In this document: piece by piece, positions 35,643 through 44,500 of the stretch
Position numbering within the stretch: the stretch's first letter is position 1
Layout of the letters: each line of letters starts with the position of its first letter
DNA from: Sphingomonas sp. Leaf67
GTDB lineage: Bacteria > Pseudomonadota > Alphaproteobacteria > Sphingomonadales > Sphingomonadaceae
NCBI RefSeq assembly: GCF_001421965.1
Contig: NZ_LMLP01000004.1
Location: forward strand, 1 to 51,197
Reading direction: 5' to 3'
Length of the DNA stretch: 51,197 bases
Made by a program: the position numbers and the translations under genes
Notes under the pieces: generated by a model
Databases searched by the model: none
The model's input: only the letters and a program-made list of their open reading frames with translations
Told to the model about the DNA's origin: nothing

Positions 35643-36019
35643 CGATCGACGACCCGCACGTGGTGGCCGAGGTGACTGCCGCGTTCATGGCCTATGAAGC
35701 GGCATTGATGGCTGACGACGTGCCGGCGATGGACCGGCTGTTCCACGATCATCCGACCACCATCCGTTATGGCGTGGGCGAGGTGCTGTACGGCGCGGAC
35801 GCCATTCGCGCATTCCGTGTCGGGCGTGGCGGATCGCCGCAGCGCCGGTTGGGCACGGTCGCGATCCACAGCTTTGGCCGCGACCACGCCACCGCCAATG
35901 CCGAATTCTTCCGCGAGGGCGATGCGCGGCGCGGGCGACAGAGCCAGAGCTGGGTCCGCTTCGCCGATGGCTGGAAGGTCGTCGCCGCGCATGTCTCGAT
36001 CGAGGGGGCGGGATCATGA
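35639..36019 (+). CDS. hpxZ: HpxZ-like protein (DUF3225, NTF2-like fold)
   Basis: 126 residues. The fold is NTF2/SnoaL-like, with an N-terminal helix (VVAEVTAAFMAYEAALMADDV), FHDHPTTIRYGVGEVLYG and C-terminal strands (QSQSWVRFADGWKVVAAHVS). HpxZ/AtzH proteins accompany AtzE-type amidases and are needed in the oxalurate and cyanurate pathways, though the reaction is not fully defined (family knowledge). The operon thus holds all of hpxW, X, Y and Z, but split by three other genes. Confidence 0.85.
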   Translation: MTIDDPHVVAEVTAAFMAYEAALMADDVPAMDRLFHDHPTTIRYGVGEVLYGADAIRAFRVGRGGSPQRRLGTVAIHSFGRDHATANAEFFREGDARRGRQSQSWVRFADGWKVVAAHVSIEGAGS

Positions 36020-36507
36020 CCGAGCGTGATTTCAACACGTTGTCCTCCGAAGCATTCGTCCAACGCTACGCCGCGATCGTCGAGCATTCGCCATGGGTTA
36101 TCGAACGCGCGGCGGCGCGGCGCCCCTTTGCCGATCTGGCGGAGGGGATCACCGCGACGCTGGCCGATGCCACGCCCGACGAGCGGCTGTCGGTGATCCG
36201 CGCCCATCCCGAACTGGCCGGCCGCGCCGCCATCGCCGGTACGCTCACCGCCGAATCGCAGAGCGAGCAGGCGTCGGCCGGGCTGGACCGGATGACGCCT
36301 GACGAGTTCGAACGATTTCATGCGCTCAACGCCGCCTATCGCGCGCGGTTCGGCTTTCCCTTCCTCATCTGCGTCCGGCGGACCGACCGGGCGGGCATCC
36401 TGCGGGCGATGGCCGAGCGGTTGGGCAACGACCCCGCGACCGAGATGGCGACCGCGCTCGACGAGATCGGCCATATCGTCCGCCTGCGACTGGAGACCCT
36501 GGCATGA
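36016..36507 (+). CDS. uraD: 2-oxo-4-hydroxy-4-carboxy-5-ureidoimidazoline (OHCU) decarboxylase
   Basis: 163 residues of the UraD family. The catalytic histidine is H64 in IRAHPELAGR, and the family signature continues with LNAAYRARFGFPFLICVR and the C-terminal EIGHIVRLRLETL. It converts OHCU to S-allantoin, the last of three steps from urate. Overlaps of four bases on both sides place it firmly in the operon. Confidence 0.94.
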   Translation: MTERDFNTLSSEAFVQRYAAIVEHSPWVIERAAARRPFADLAEGITATLADATPDERLSVIRAHPELAGRAAIAGTLTAESQSEQASAGLDRMTPDEFERFHALNAAYRARFGFPFLICVRRTDRAGILRAMAERLGNDPATEMATALDEIGHIVRLRLETLA

Positions 36508-37931
36508 CCCGACCCATCGGCCTTGCCGCCCTCGCGGAGCAGGTCGCGCGCGACCTCGAACGCCTCGCGCATGGTGGCCCGGCATGGACCGTGCCGCAGG
36601 AAAGCGCGGAGGGCCATGTCCATGACGTCGTCATCATCGGCGGCGGGCAGAGCGGGCTGGGCGCGGCGTTCGGGCTGCTGCGCGAACGGGTGTCGAACAT
36701 CCTCGTGCTCGACGAAAATCCGGCGGGCTATGAGGGGCCGTGGGACACCTATGCGCGGATGATGACGCTGCGCACGCCCAAGCATCTGACCGCGATCGAC
36801 ATGGGGTTACCGTCGCTGACCTTTCGCGCGTTCTGGGAGGCGCAGCACGGGCGCGCGGGCTGGGACGCGCTCGACAAGATCCCGCGCCGTGACTGGATGG
36901 CGTATCTGCGCTGGTATCGCGCCGTGCTGAAGCTGCCGGTGCGCAACGATGCACGCGTCACGCTGATCGAGCCGCTGGGCGGGCGGTTCCGGCTCCATCT
37001 GGCCGAGGGTGCGCCGCTGCTCGCGCGCAAGGTCGTGCTGGCGACCGGGATCCAGGGCGGTGGCAACTGGCACGTACCGCCCTTCATCCGCGATCGGCTG
37101 CCGGTGACGCGCTATGCCCATACCTCCGCCGCGATCGACTATGCGGCGCTGGCGGGCAAGCGGATCGCGCTGCTGGGGGCGGGGGCGTCGGCGTTCGACA
37201 ACGCCCATGCCGCGCTGTCCGCCGGTGTGGCGCAAGCGCATGTTTTCGTTCGCCGCCCGGCGCTGCCGCAGGTCAACCCGATCCGGCATATGGAGCGCAG
37301 CGGGATCATCGGGCGCTTCCCGGCGCTGGACGATGCCGCCAAATACCGGATGATGGTCGCGTTCTTCGACCGCAGCCAGCCGCCGACCAACGACACGTTC
37401 GAACGGGCATCGGCGCTGCCCGGCTTTCACCTGCATCTCGGGACGCCATGGCTCGACGTGGCGGACAGCGCCGAAGGGGTCGTGGTCACGACGCCGGGCG
37501 GGACCGAGACGTTCGACTTCCTCGTGCTGTCGACGGGGCTGGTCACCGACCCGGCGCTCCGGCCCGAGCTGGCGCTGGTTGCCGACGGCATTGCGCGATG
37601 GGCCGATCGGTATCGCCCGGCGGACGCGGCGGCCACCCATCCGCTGATCGATGCCCATCCCTATCTGGGGCCGCAATTCCAGTTCCTGCCACGTGACGCG
37701 GATCATGCGGACAAGCTGCACGGCCTGTTCGCGTTCAACTATTCGGGTCTCATCAGCCTCGGCCTGTCGGCATCGGCGCTGTCGGGATTGCGCCACGCGC
37801 TCCCGCGATTGGTGGCGGGCGTGGCGGACCAGCTGTTCCTCGACGATCGCGAGGCGATGATCGCCGCGTATCTGGCGTATGACGAGGTCGAATTCGTCGG
37901 TTCGTGGCCGCGCGGGGAGGCGGCGGCATGA
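36504..37931 (+). CDS. Two-Rossmann FAD/NAD(P)-binding oxidoreductase; candidate urate hydroxylase
   Basis: 475 residues. An FAD-binding GxGxxG is at G46-G51 in VIIGGGQSGLGAAF, and a second dinucleotide fold is at about residue 225 in IALLGAGASAFDNA. A histidine between the two (RYAHTSAAIDY) sits where group-B flavin monooxygenases carry their signature histidine. The fold is therefore of the FMO/BVMO type, not the class-A HpxO type. It lies between OHCU decarboxylase and 5-hydroxyisourate hydrolase genes, overlapping each by four bases, and no UOX, PuuD or class-A HpxO gene is visible in the window. A role in oxidising urate to 5-hydroxyisourate is proposed by context only. A helical N-terminal extension of about 40 residues precedes the FAD fold. 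Confidence 0.75.
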   Translation: MTRPIGLAALAEQVARDLERLAHGGPAWTVPQESAEGHVHDVVIIGGGQSGLGAAFGLLRERVSNILVLDENPAGYEGPWDTYARMMTLRTPKHLTAIDMGLPSLTFRAFWEAQHGRAGWDALDKIPRRDWMAYLRWYRAVLKLPVRNDARVTLIEPLGGRFRLHLAEGAPLLARKVVLATGIQGGGNWHVPPFIRDRLPVTRYAHTSAAIDYAALAGKRIALLGAGASAFDNAHAALSAGVAQAHVFVRRPALPQVNPIRHMERSGIIGRFPALDDAAKYRMMVAFFDRSQPPTNDTFERASALPGFHLHLGTPWLDVADSAEGVVVTTPGGTETFDFLVLSTGLVTDPALRPELALVADGIARWADRYRPADAAATHPLIDAHPYLGPQFQFLPRDADHADKLHGLFAFNYSGLISLGLSASALSGLRHALPRLVAGVADQLFLDDREAMIAAYLAYDEVEFVGSWPRGEAAA

Positions 37932-38269
37932 GCGTGACCCTGTCGACCCATGTCCTTGATACCGCGCATGGCAGACCGGCGGCCGGGGTCGCCGTCACGC
38001 TGCTCGACGGGTGCGGCACGGTGTTGTTCGACGGCGTGACCAACGCCGATGGTCGCTGTCCCGACCTCGCCGCGTTGCGGCTGTCGGCGGGTCGCCACGC
38101 GCTGTGCTTCGCGGTGGCCGATTATTTCCGTGCCGCCGGGGTGACGCTGGCCGATCCGCCGTTCATCGACCGGGTGACGATCGATTTCGGAATAGCGCAG
38201 GACGGCGGCCATTATCATGTGCCGTTGCTCGTTTCCCCTTACGGCTATTCCACCTATCGGGGCAGTTGA
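37928..38269 (+). CDS. uraH: 5-hydroxyisourate hydrolase (transthyretin-like)
   Basis: 113 residues of the transthyretin-like HIU hydrolase family. It begins SVTLSTHVLDTAHGRPA with active-site H8, has HYHVPLLVSPYGYSTY near the end and finishes with the diagnostic C-terminal tetrapeptide YRGS. It hydrolyses 5-hydroxyisourate to OHCU. No export signal is present. It is the last tightly coupled gene of the operon; 27 bases separate it from the carrier gene. Confidence 0.95.
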   Translation: MSVTLSTHVLDTAHGRPAAGVAVTLLDGCGTVLFDGVTNADGRCPDLAALRLSAGRHALCFAVADYFRAAGVTLADPPFIDRVTIDFGIAQDGGHYHVPLLVSPYGYSTYRGS

Positions 38270-38296
38270 TCCCGTGTTGCGTACCGGAGTGCCCCG

Positions 38297-39319
38297 ATGA
38301 TCCGCCGATTGTTCGCCACTATCGAACCCTATGTGCTGATGCTGCTCGCGACCGTCGTGATCGCGACGCTGTTGCCGCCGCGCGGGGTCGGCGTGCCGAT
38401 TTTCGACATCGCCGCCGATACCGCGATCGTCGCGCTGTTCTTTGTCCATGGCGCGAAACTGTCGCGCAGCGCACTGTTGGCCGGGGCGCGGCACTGGCGG
38501 TTGCACGCCGCGATCCTCGCGACCAGTTTCGTCGTGTTTCCGCTGCTCGGCCTTGCGATTACCGGCAGCGGCTTGCCGGCACCGGACCTTGCCACCGGAT
38601 TGCTGTTTCTGACGCTGCTGCCCTCGACGGTGCAATCGTCGATCGCCTTCACCGCGATCGCGCGCGGCAACGTCGCGGCGGCGGTATGCAGCGCGTCGCT
38701 GTCCAACCTGCTCGGCATCGCGGTCACGCCCGCGCTGGCCGCGTTGCTGCTGCCGGGGACCGGCGGGGTGAACCTGTCGTTCGGCAGCGTGCAGGCGATC
38801 GTGTTGCAGTTGCTGGTGCCGTTCGCGGCGGGGCATTTGCTGCGGCCCTTCATCGGCGACTGGATCGCGGCCCGCAAGCGGTTGGTGACCACGCTCGATC
38901 GCGGGTCGATCCTGCTGGTCGTTTATACCGCGTTCGGCGCGGCGGTAACCGAGGGGCTGTGGTCGCAGGTCGGGGCGGCGGAACTGGCCGAACTGGTCGG
39001 ATGGTGCGCGGCACTGCTGGCGGTGGTGCTGGTGCTGACCGGGCTGATCGCGCGGGCGATGAAGCTGGACCCCGCGGACGCGGCGGTGATGCGCTTTTGC
39101 GGCTCGAAGAAAAGCCTCGCGACCGGGGTGCCGATGGCGGGGGTGCTGTTTCCGCCGGCGCAGGTCGGCGTCGTGCTGCTGCCGGTGATGGTGTTTCACC
39201 AGTTGCAGCTGATCGCCTGTGCGTTTCTGGCGCGGCGACTGGCGGACGCGGCCGATGCCGCCGACGCGGTCAGGCCAGTGTCGGTGCCGGTGTCGCCAGC
39301 AGCGCGAACTCTTCCTTGA
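38297..39319 (+). CDS. Bile acid:sodium symporter-family carrier (YfeH-like)
   Basis: 340 residues with about ten membrane segments. GSKKSLATGVPMAGVLF and TLLPSTVQSSIAFTAIARGN are characteristic of the SBF-like branch represented by YfeH. The substrate of this branch is not established. A GGAG motif eight bases upstream and the short gap to uraH suggest co-transcription with the purine operon, so import of an intermediate or export of an end product such as oxalate is conceivable (inference). Its 3' end overlaps the last 50 bases of the converging LysR gene. Confidence 0.85.
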   Translation: MIRRLFATIEPYVLMLLATVVIATLLPPRGVGVPIFDIAADTAIVALFFVHGAKLSRSALLAGARHWRLHAAILATSFVVFPLLGLAITGSGLPAPDLATGLLFLTLLPSTVQSSIAFTAIARGNVAAAVCSASLSNLLGIAVTPALAALLLPGTGGVNLSFGSVQAIVLQLLVPFAAGHLLRPFIGDWIAARKRLVTTLDRGSILLVVYTAFGAAVTEGLWSQVGAAELAELVGWCAALLAVVLVLTGLIARAMKLDPADAAVMRFCGSKKSLATGVPMAGVLFPPAQVGVVLLPVMVFHQLQLIACAFLARRLADAADAADAVRPVSVPVSPAARTLP

Positions 39320-40196
39320 GCAGGTCGACGAAGCTGCTGAGATAGATCGGCATCACCCGCCCGCGTTGCAGCAGGATCGACATGCTGGCCGGGCGGACCA
39401 CGCCCTCCGCCAGCGGCACTCAGCAAAGCTCGCCCGCCGCCAGTTCGCGCTCCAGCCCGATCCGCGACAGGAACGCGATGCCGATCCCCGCGCGGACGAG
39501 GTTCTTGAGCGTGTCGATCCGCTCGACCGTCGCCACCCGTTTCAGCGGCATATCGCTCGCGTCGAACAGGTCGTGCAACACGCTCTGCTTCAGCCAGTCG
39601 TCGTTCGGCGTCACGATCGCATGGGGAATGCAGTCGGGCAGGGTAATCCGGTCGAGCGCGGCCAGCGGATGGCCGGGCGGCACGATGACGCCGATCGGCG
39701 TCTGGACATGGGCGACGGTCGCGGTGCGCGACGTTCCCGTCAGATCGAACGCGCAGATCACGTCGGCGTCTTTCGACAACAATTCGGCCTTCACCCGGTG
39801 ATTGTCGCCCGCCAGCAGCGAAAATTCGATCAGCGGAAAGCGCGACTGATACCGGGCGATGGTGCGCGGCACGAGGTCGTCGGCCAGACTTTCGGCGGCG
39901 GCGATCCGGATCAGCCCGCGCTCCCCGCCGCGCAGCCGCAGCATCTCGTGGCGCAGTGCGACGCTCTCGCGCTTCCACCGCCGGATATAGCCGAGCAGTG
40001 CCTCGCCCGCGGCGGTCGGGCGTATCCCCCGCGGCATCCGGACGAACAGCTGCACGTCGAGCTCCTCCTCCAGCTGCAACAGCTGGCGATTGACCGCCGA
40101 CGACGCGATGTTCAACGATTCGGCGGCCTTGCGGATCGAGCCATGGCGTATCGCCTGATCGAAATAGAGTAACCCGGTCTTGATCAGGATCACCAC
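39270..40196 (-). pseudogene. LysR-family regulator interrupted by an in-frame TGA
   Basis: The frame from GTG 40196 encodes 258 residues with a LysR winged helix (GSIRKAAESLNIASSAVNRQL) and effector domain, then reaches TGA at 39420-39422 after AAGELC. In the same frame, without any shift, 49 more codons continue (VPLAEGVVRPASMS, then SSFVDLLKEEF) to TGA at 39270-39272. The combined 308 codons equal a normal LysR length, and the tail is typical LysR C-terminus. Hence a single nonsense change (for example CGA or TGG to TGA), a sequencing error or readthrough. GGAGG abuts the GTG codons, so the exact start is uncertain. The protein resembles the LysR at 17647 and is divergent from the exported isomerase-like gene. 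Confidence 0.85.
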
Positions 40197-40340
40197 CTCC
40201 GCACCGAACCGGCCGGCTCATTCGTCATCGACCGGAAGCCGTTGCCGGTCGCTGGTCTGCGCCAAATCGGAGCAGCCGTCGAGACGGTGTCGGGCTTGCC
40301 GATCGCGACGATAGCCTTATTTACATAATATCTCTTATCG

Positions 40341-40355
40341 AACTTGGTCAAAGTT
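40341..40355. promoter_or_regulatory. Dyad AACTT-GGTCA-AAGTT between the second LysR and the isomerase-like gene
   Basis: A perfect five-base inverted repeat with five-base spacer, adjoining an AT-rich stretch (TTACATAATATCTCTTATC, 40321-40339) that may hold a promoter. It lies about 90 bases before the downstream ATG and could be the operator of the LysR protein. Confidence 0.4.
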
Positions 40356-40445
40356 GTAGCCGACGGTCAAACGGACCGAATTGCGACGCGATGCATCGGC
40401 CGCTTTGTTCTTTGCCGCCCGTGGATTTTGTCATATCATTCGGGG

Positions 40446-41285
40446 ATGATTGATCGGCGCACCGTCCTCGGCTCTTCCCTCGCGCTCGGCGCTACCGCGG
40501 CCATGCCCGCGCCGGCGGTCAGCGCCGGCCGGCTCAAACAGTCGGTAAGCCGGTGGTGTTACCAGGATATTCCGCTCGACCGGCTGTGCGCGGCGGCGGC
40601 GGGTATGGGCTTGCAGGGCATCGACCTGTTGCAGCCCGCCGAATATGACGTGCCGCGCCGCTACGGACTGCGCTGCACGATGGGCTATGCCGCCGACGTG
40701 ATGACGATCGCGAACGGCCTCAACCGCCGCGAGAACCATGCGGCGATCGAGCAGGCGTTCCGCGTCGGCATCCCGCAGGCGGCGAAGGCGGGCGTGCCCA
40801 ACGTCATCGCGTTTTCGGGCAATCGCCGCGGCCTGTCGGACGAGGAAGGTGCGGCGAACGCCGTCATCGGCCTGAACCGCGTCAAGCGGATCGCCGAGGA
40901 TCACGGCGTGACGATCTGCATCGAACTGCTCAACAGCAAGGTCGACCATGCCGACTATATGGCCGACCACACCGCATGGGGGGTGCGCGTCGCCAGCGAG
41001 GTCAATTCGCCGCGCGTAAAGCTGCTGTACGACATCTATCATATGCAGATCATGGAAGGCGACCTGATCCGTACCATCCGCGACAACATCCGCTGGCTGG
41101 GCCATATCCATACCGGCGGCGTGCCGGGGCGTCACAATCTGGATGCGACGCAGGAAGTGAACTGGCAGGCGGTCGCCCGCAGCATCGCCGATCTGCAATT
41201 CGACGGTTATTTCGCGCATGAATTCGTGCCCGTCGGCGATCCGCTGACCGCGCTGGCTCAGGCGGTGCGTATCTGCACGGTGTGA
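40446..41285 (+). CDS. Tat-exported hydroxypyruvate isomerase-like TIM-barrel protein
   Basis: 279 residues. The N-terminus MIDRRTVLGSSLALGA is a twin-arginine signal. The AP-endonuclease-2/xylose-isomerase-like barrel has metal-binding positions CIELLNSKVDHADYM, YDIYHMQIMEGD, GHIHTGGVPGRHNL and YFAHEFVP, closest in style to hydroxypyruvate isomerase (Hyi). Cytoplasmic Hyi works in glyoxylate metabolism, but an exported copy must act on something outside the cytoplasm. It is divergent from the interrupted LysR gene. The ATG is chosen because the twin-arginine motif directly follows; GGGG is immediately upstream, so the ribosome binding site is weak. Confidence 0.8.
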   Translation: MIDRRTVLGSSLALGATAAMPAPAVSAGRLKQSVSRWCYQDIPLDRLCAAAAGMGLQGIDLLQPAEYDVPRRYGLRCTMGYAADVMTIANGLNRRENHAAIEQAFRVGIPQAAKAGVPNVIAFSGNRRGLSDEEGAANAVIGLNRVKRIAEDHGVTICIELLNSKVDHADYMADHTAWGVRVASEVNSPRVKLLYDIYHMQIMEGDLIRTIRDNIRWLGHIHTGGVPGRHNLDATQEVNWQAVARSIADLQFDGYFAHEFVPVGDPLTALAQAVRICTV

Positions 41286-41598
41286 GCGGCGGGACGGTTT
41301 CGTTCCAGTTTCCTTGACGTCACGCCGGACGTGATCCGCCGTGCCGATGCACGATCGATGCCGCGACGTTTTCAAACGCGTCCTATTGCGGCGGTTCCTG
41401 CGCGCCACCTCCCGCACAAGCCGCCCGAAACGGCAGCCGCGTCCGGCGGCAGGGCGACATACAAAAAATTGTTTTCACAATTCCTTGGGTCCTTAAAGCG
41501 TTGGTAACGACCCCGGCAATAACGGACCCACCGTGTCGTGACGAACGACGCATGGGGACAGGCGGTACATCCGTCGCGTTATTTGAGGGAAATTCTCG
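41286..41598. promoter_or_regulatory. Leader region of the second TonB receptor with dyad AATTGT-TTTC-ACAATT
   Basis: This 313-base gap holds no gene. A perfect six-base inverted repeat (41467-41472 and 41477-41482) lies about 117 bases before the GTG start. GAGGGA at 41585-41590 is the likely ribosome binding site. No match to the AAAAAT-AGCGCA purine-operator candidate was found. Confidence 0.4.
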
Positions 41599-44500
41599 GT
41601 GCATCTGTTCAACTCGGTATCCGCCACCTTGCGTTGCGGGATCTCGACCGCTGCCTTACTGACCGCGACGGCTTTTCCGGTGCATGCGCAGCAAGCGGTA
41701 CCGGCACCGGTCGCTACTACCGCCGATCCCGCAGCAGTGCCGCAGGTCGATGGTGCGGCAGCAGCGCCCGTCGATGCCGGGCTGCCCGCGACCATCGTCG
41801 TCACCGGTACGCTGTTCCGCGATTCGAACGCGAGCTCGATCTCGCCGGTGACCGTGCTGACGTCGGAGACGCTCGAACGCGCCAACATCACGACGGTACA
41901 GGACGCGATCCGTTCGGTTTCCGCCGACAGCGCCGGTTCGATCTCGACCGGGTTCCGCAACGGCTTTTCGGCCGGCGGTGCCGCCGTATCGCTGCGCGGC
42001 CTCGGCGTTTCGTCGACCGTCGTGCTGATCGACGGGCTTCGTTCGGCGAACTTCCCGCTGAACGATGACGGGCACAATGCCTATGTCGACCTGAACTCGA
42101 TCCCGTTCAGCGTCATCGACCGGGTCGAGGTGCTGAAGGACGGCGCGTCGTCGACCTATGGCGCGGACGCGATCGGCGGCGTCGTGAACCTGATCAGCAA
42201 GAAGCAGTTCCAGGGCGTCGAAGGCTCGATGCAGGGCGGCACGACCGAAAAGGGGGACGGCTCGCGCTACCGTGCCACGATGACCGCCGGCTATGGCGAT
42301 TATCGCGAACAGGGCTTCAACTTCTACCTGAACGGCGAATACACCTACGACGCGTACATCACCAACAACTCGCGCGGCTATCCCTTCAACACGCTCGACC
42401 TGCGGCCGAGCGGCCTGTCCGACCGCAACCTCAACGACGAATCGCTGGTCGCGCAGAACCCGCAGGCGGTCGTGGTCCGGGTCAGCCAGAGCGATCTGAA
42501 CAACCCGCTCTCGGGCAAGGTCGGTGCCCCGCTTTCCAACCAGTATCAGCTGCTCAATCCCGGCTCCTGCCCGTTTGGCACCTATACGGTGAACACGACG
42601 GCGGCACAGGGAACGGGCTGCGCCCACAACCTGCCCGACGAATATTCGATCATCCAGCCGCAGCAGCAGCGCTATTCGACCACCGGTCGCCTGAGCATCC
42701 GCCTGAGCGACAGTTTCGAAGCGTTCGCCAGTGGCAGCTATTCGCATTCCGAAGTCGACATCAAGGGCGCACCGACGGGCATCCGCCAGACGCAGCCGTT
42801 CGGCGGATCGGCGGCGCTCGCGTCCAGCAGCCCCGGCATCGTCCTGCCGGTCTATGTCTGCGCGGCCGGCGTCAATTGCGCGACCGCGGCCGACCGACGC
42901 CTGAACCCCAACAACCCCTATGCCGCCGCCTTTGCCAACAACCCCGGTCAGGGGGCGGCGCGCATCTATTATTCGTTCGGCGACATCCCGGCGAACAGCC
43001 ACCGCTATGTCGACGTGTTCCGGACGACGGCCGGTATCTCGGGCGATCTGGGCGGCGGTTTCAAGTTCCGTCTGAACGGCGTCTATGCCCGCGACAATTT
43101 CAGCGTCACGCAACGCGGGTTCCTGAACATTCAGGGCCTGCTGAACGCGATCAACACCGGCAGCTACAATTTCGTCAATCCGGAGCAGAACACGGCGGCG
43201 GTACGCGAACAGATCTCGCCCGATCGCACCACGCCATCCTATTCGACGGTCGCGACGATCGGCGGTTCGCTGCTGAAGTCGGTGATGGTGCTGCCGGGCG
43301 GCGACCTGAACGCCGGTGTCGGTTTCCAGGTCCGTCGCGAGACGCTGATGAACCGCAACCAGAACCGCGACCTCAGCTATTACGGGCTGAACACGTCGTC
43401 GGCGCGGGGCGCGCAGACGGTGACTGCGGGCTTCTTCGAAGTCGACGCACCGTTCTTGCGCGAATTCGACCTGAACGTGTCGGGCCGCTACGACAGCTAT
43501 TCGCAGGGCTATAGCCGTTTCTCGCCGAAGGTCGGCATGAAGTTCATGCCGATCGACCAGTTCTCGCTGCGGGCGACCTATTCCAAGGGGTTCCGGGCAC
43601 CGACCTTTGCCGAGAACAACCCGGCCAGCAGCTATTCGGGCTTCTCGTCATTCACCCCGCCGGCCAGCTTCGTCGCGGCGCATCCCGGCAACTCGGCCTA
43701 TACCGCCACCTACAACATTGGCGGCGGTTCGACCGGCAATCCCGACATCCTGCCCGAAGTCTCGCGCAGCTTCTCGGCCGGCGCCATCTTCAAGCCGGTG
43801 CGCTGGTTCAACCTGACCGTCGACTATTACAACATCAAGAAGTCGGACCTCATCATCAGCGGCCCGCTGCGCGCCAATGCGATCAAGGCCTATTACGAGC
43901 AGACGAACGCAACCGCCGGCTGTGCCGCGCTCGCGGCGGTGGGCGACGGCTATCGGTGCAACGTCATCGACGCGCCCGATCCCAACAACCCGGGTGCCCT
44001 GCCCCGCCTGCTCGTGTTCAACGTACCCTATGTCAACGCGAACTATCAGGTCAGTTCGGGCGTCGACATGCAGGCGAATCTGAACGTCGCGCTGTCGGAC
44101 CGGGTGCGCCTCATCAGCCGGCTGGACATCACGCAGGTCATCAATCTCAACCTGGTGACCCCGGCGGGCGTGGTTCAGAAATATGCCGGTACGCTGGGGC
44201 CGTACCAGCTGTCGTCGGGCGGCGGTACGCCGCGCACCCGTGGCAACTGGCAGAACTCGGTCGAAATCGGCAATTTCGCACTGACCGCGACGACCTATTA
44301 TGTCGGCCGGATCAAGCAGGTCGCCGCTGATCAGATCCCCGACGTCAACGGAGTAATCGATCTGTCGTGCAGCAAGGCGCTGACCGCGCAATGCTATATC
44401 CGGCCGTTCATCTATGCCGATCTGAATGCCGCGGTGGCGGTGAACGATCAGTTCCGTTTCTTCGTCAACGTCCAGAACGTGACCAACAACCGGGCACCGC

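Noticed and set aside
39420..39422. TGA in the LysR gene as a selenocysteine codon
   Set aside because: LysR proteins do not use selenocysteine, no SECIS-like hairpin was apparent after the codon, and a single point mutation or base error explains it more simply.
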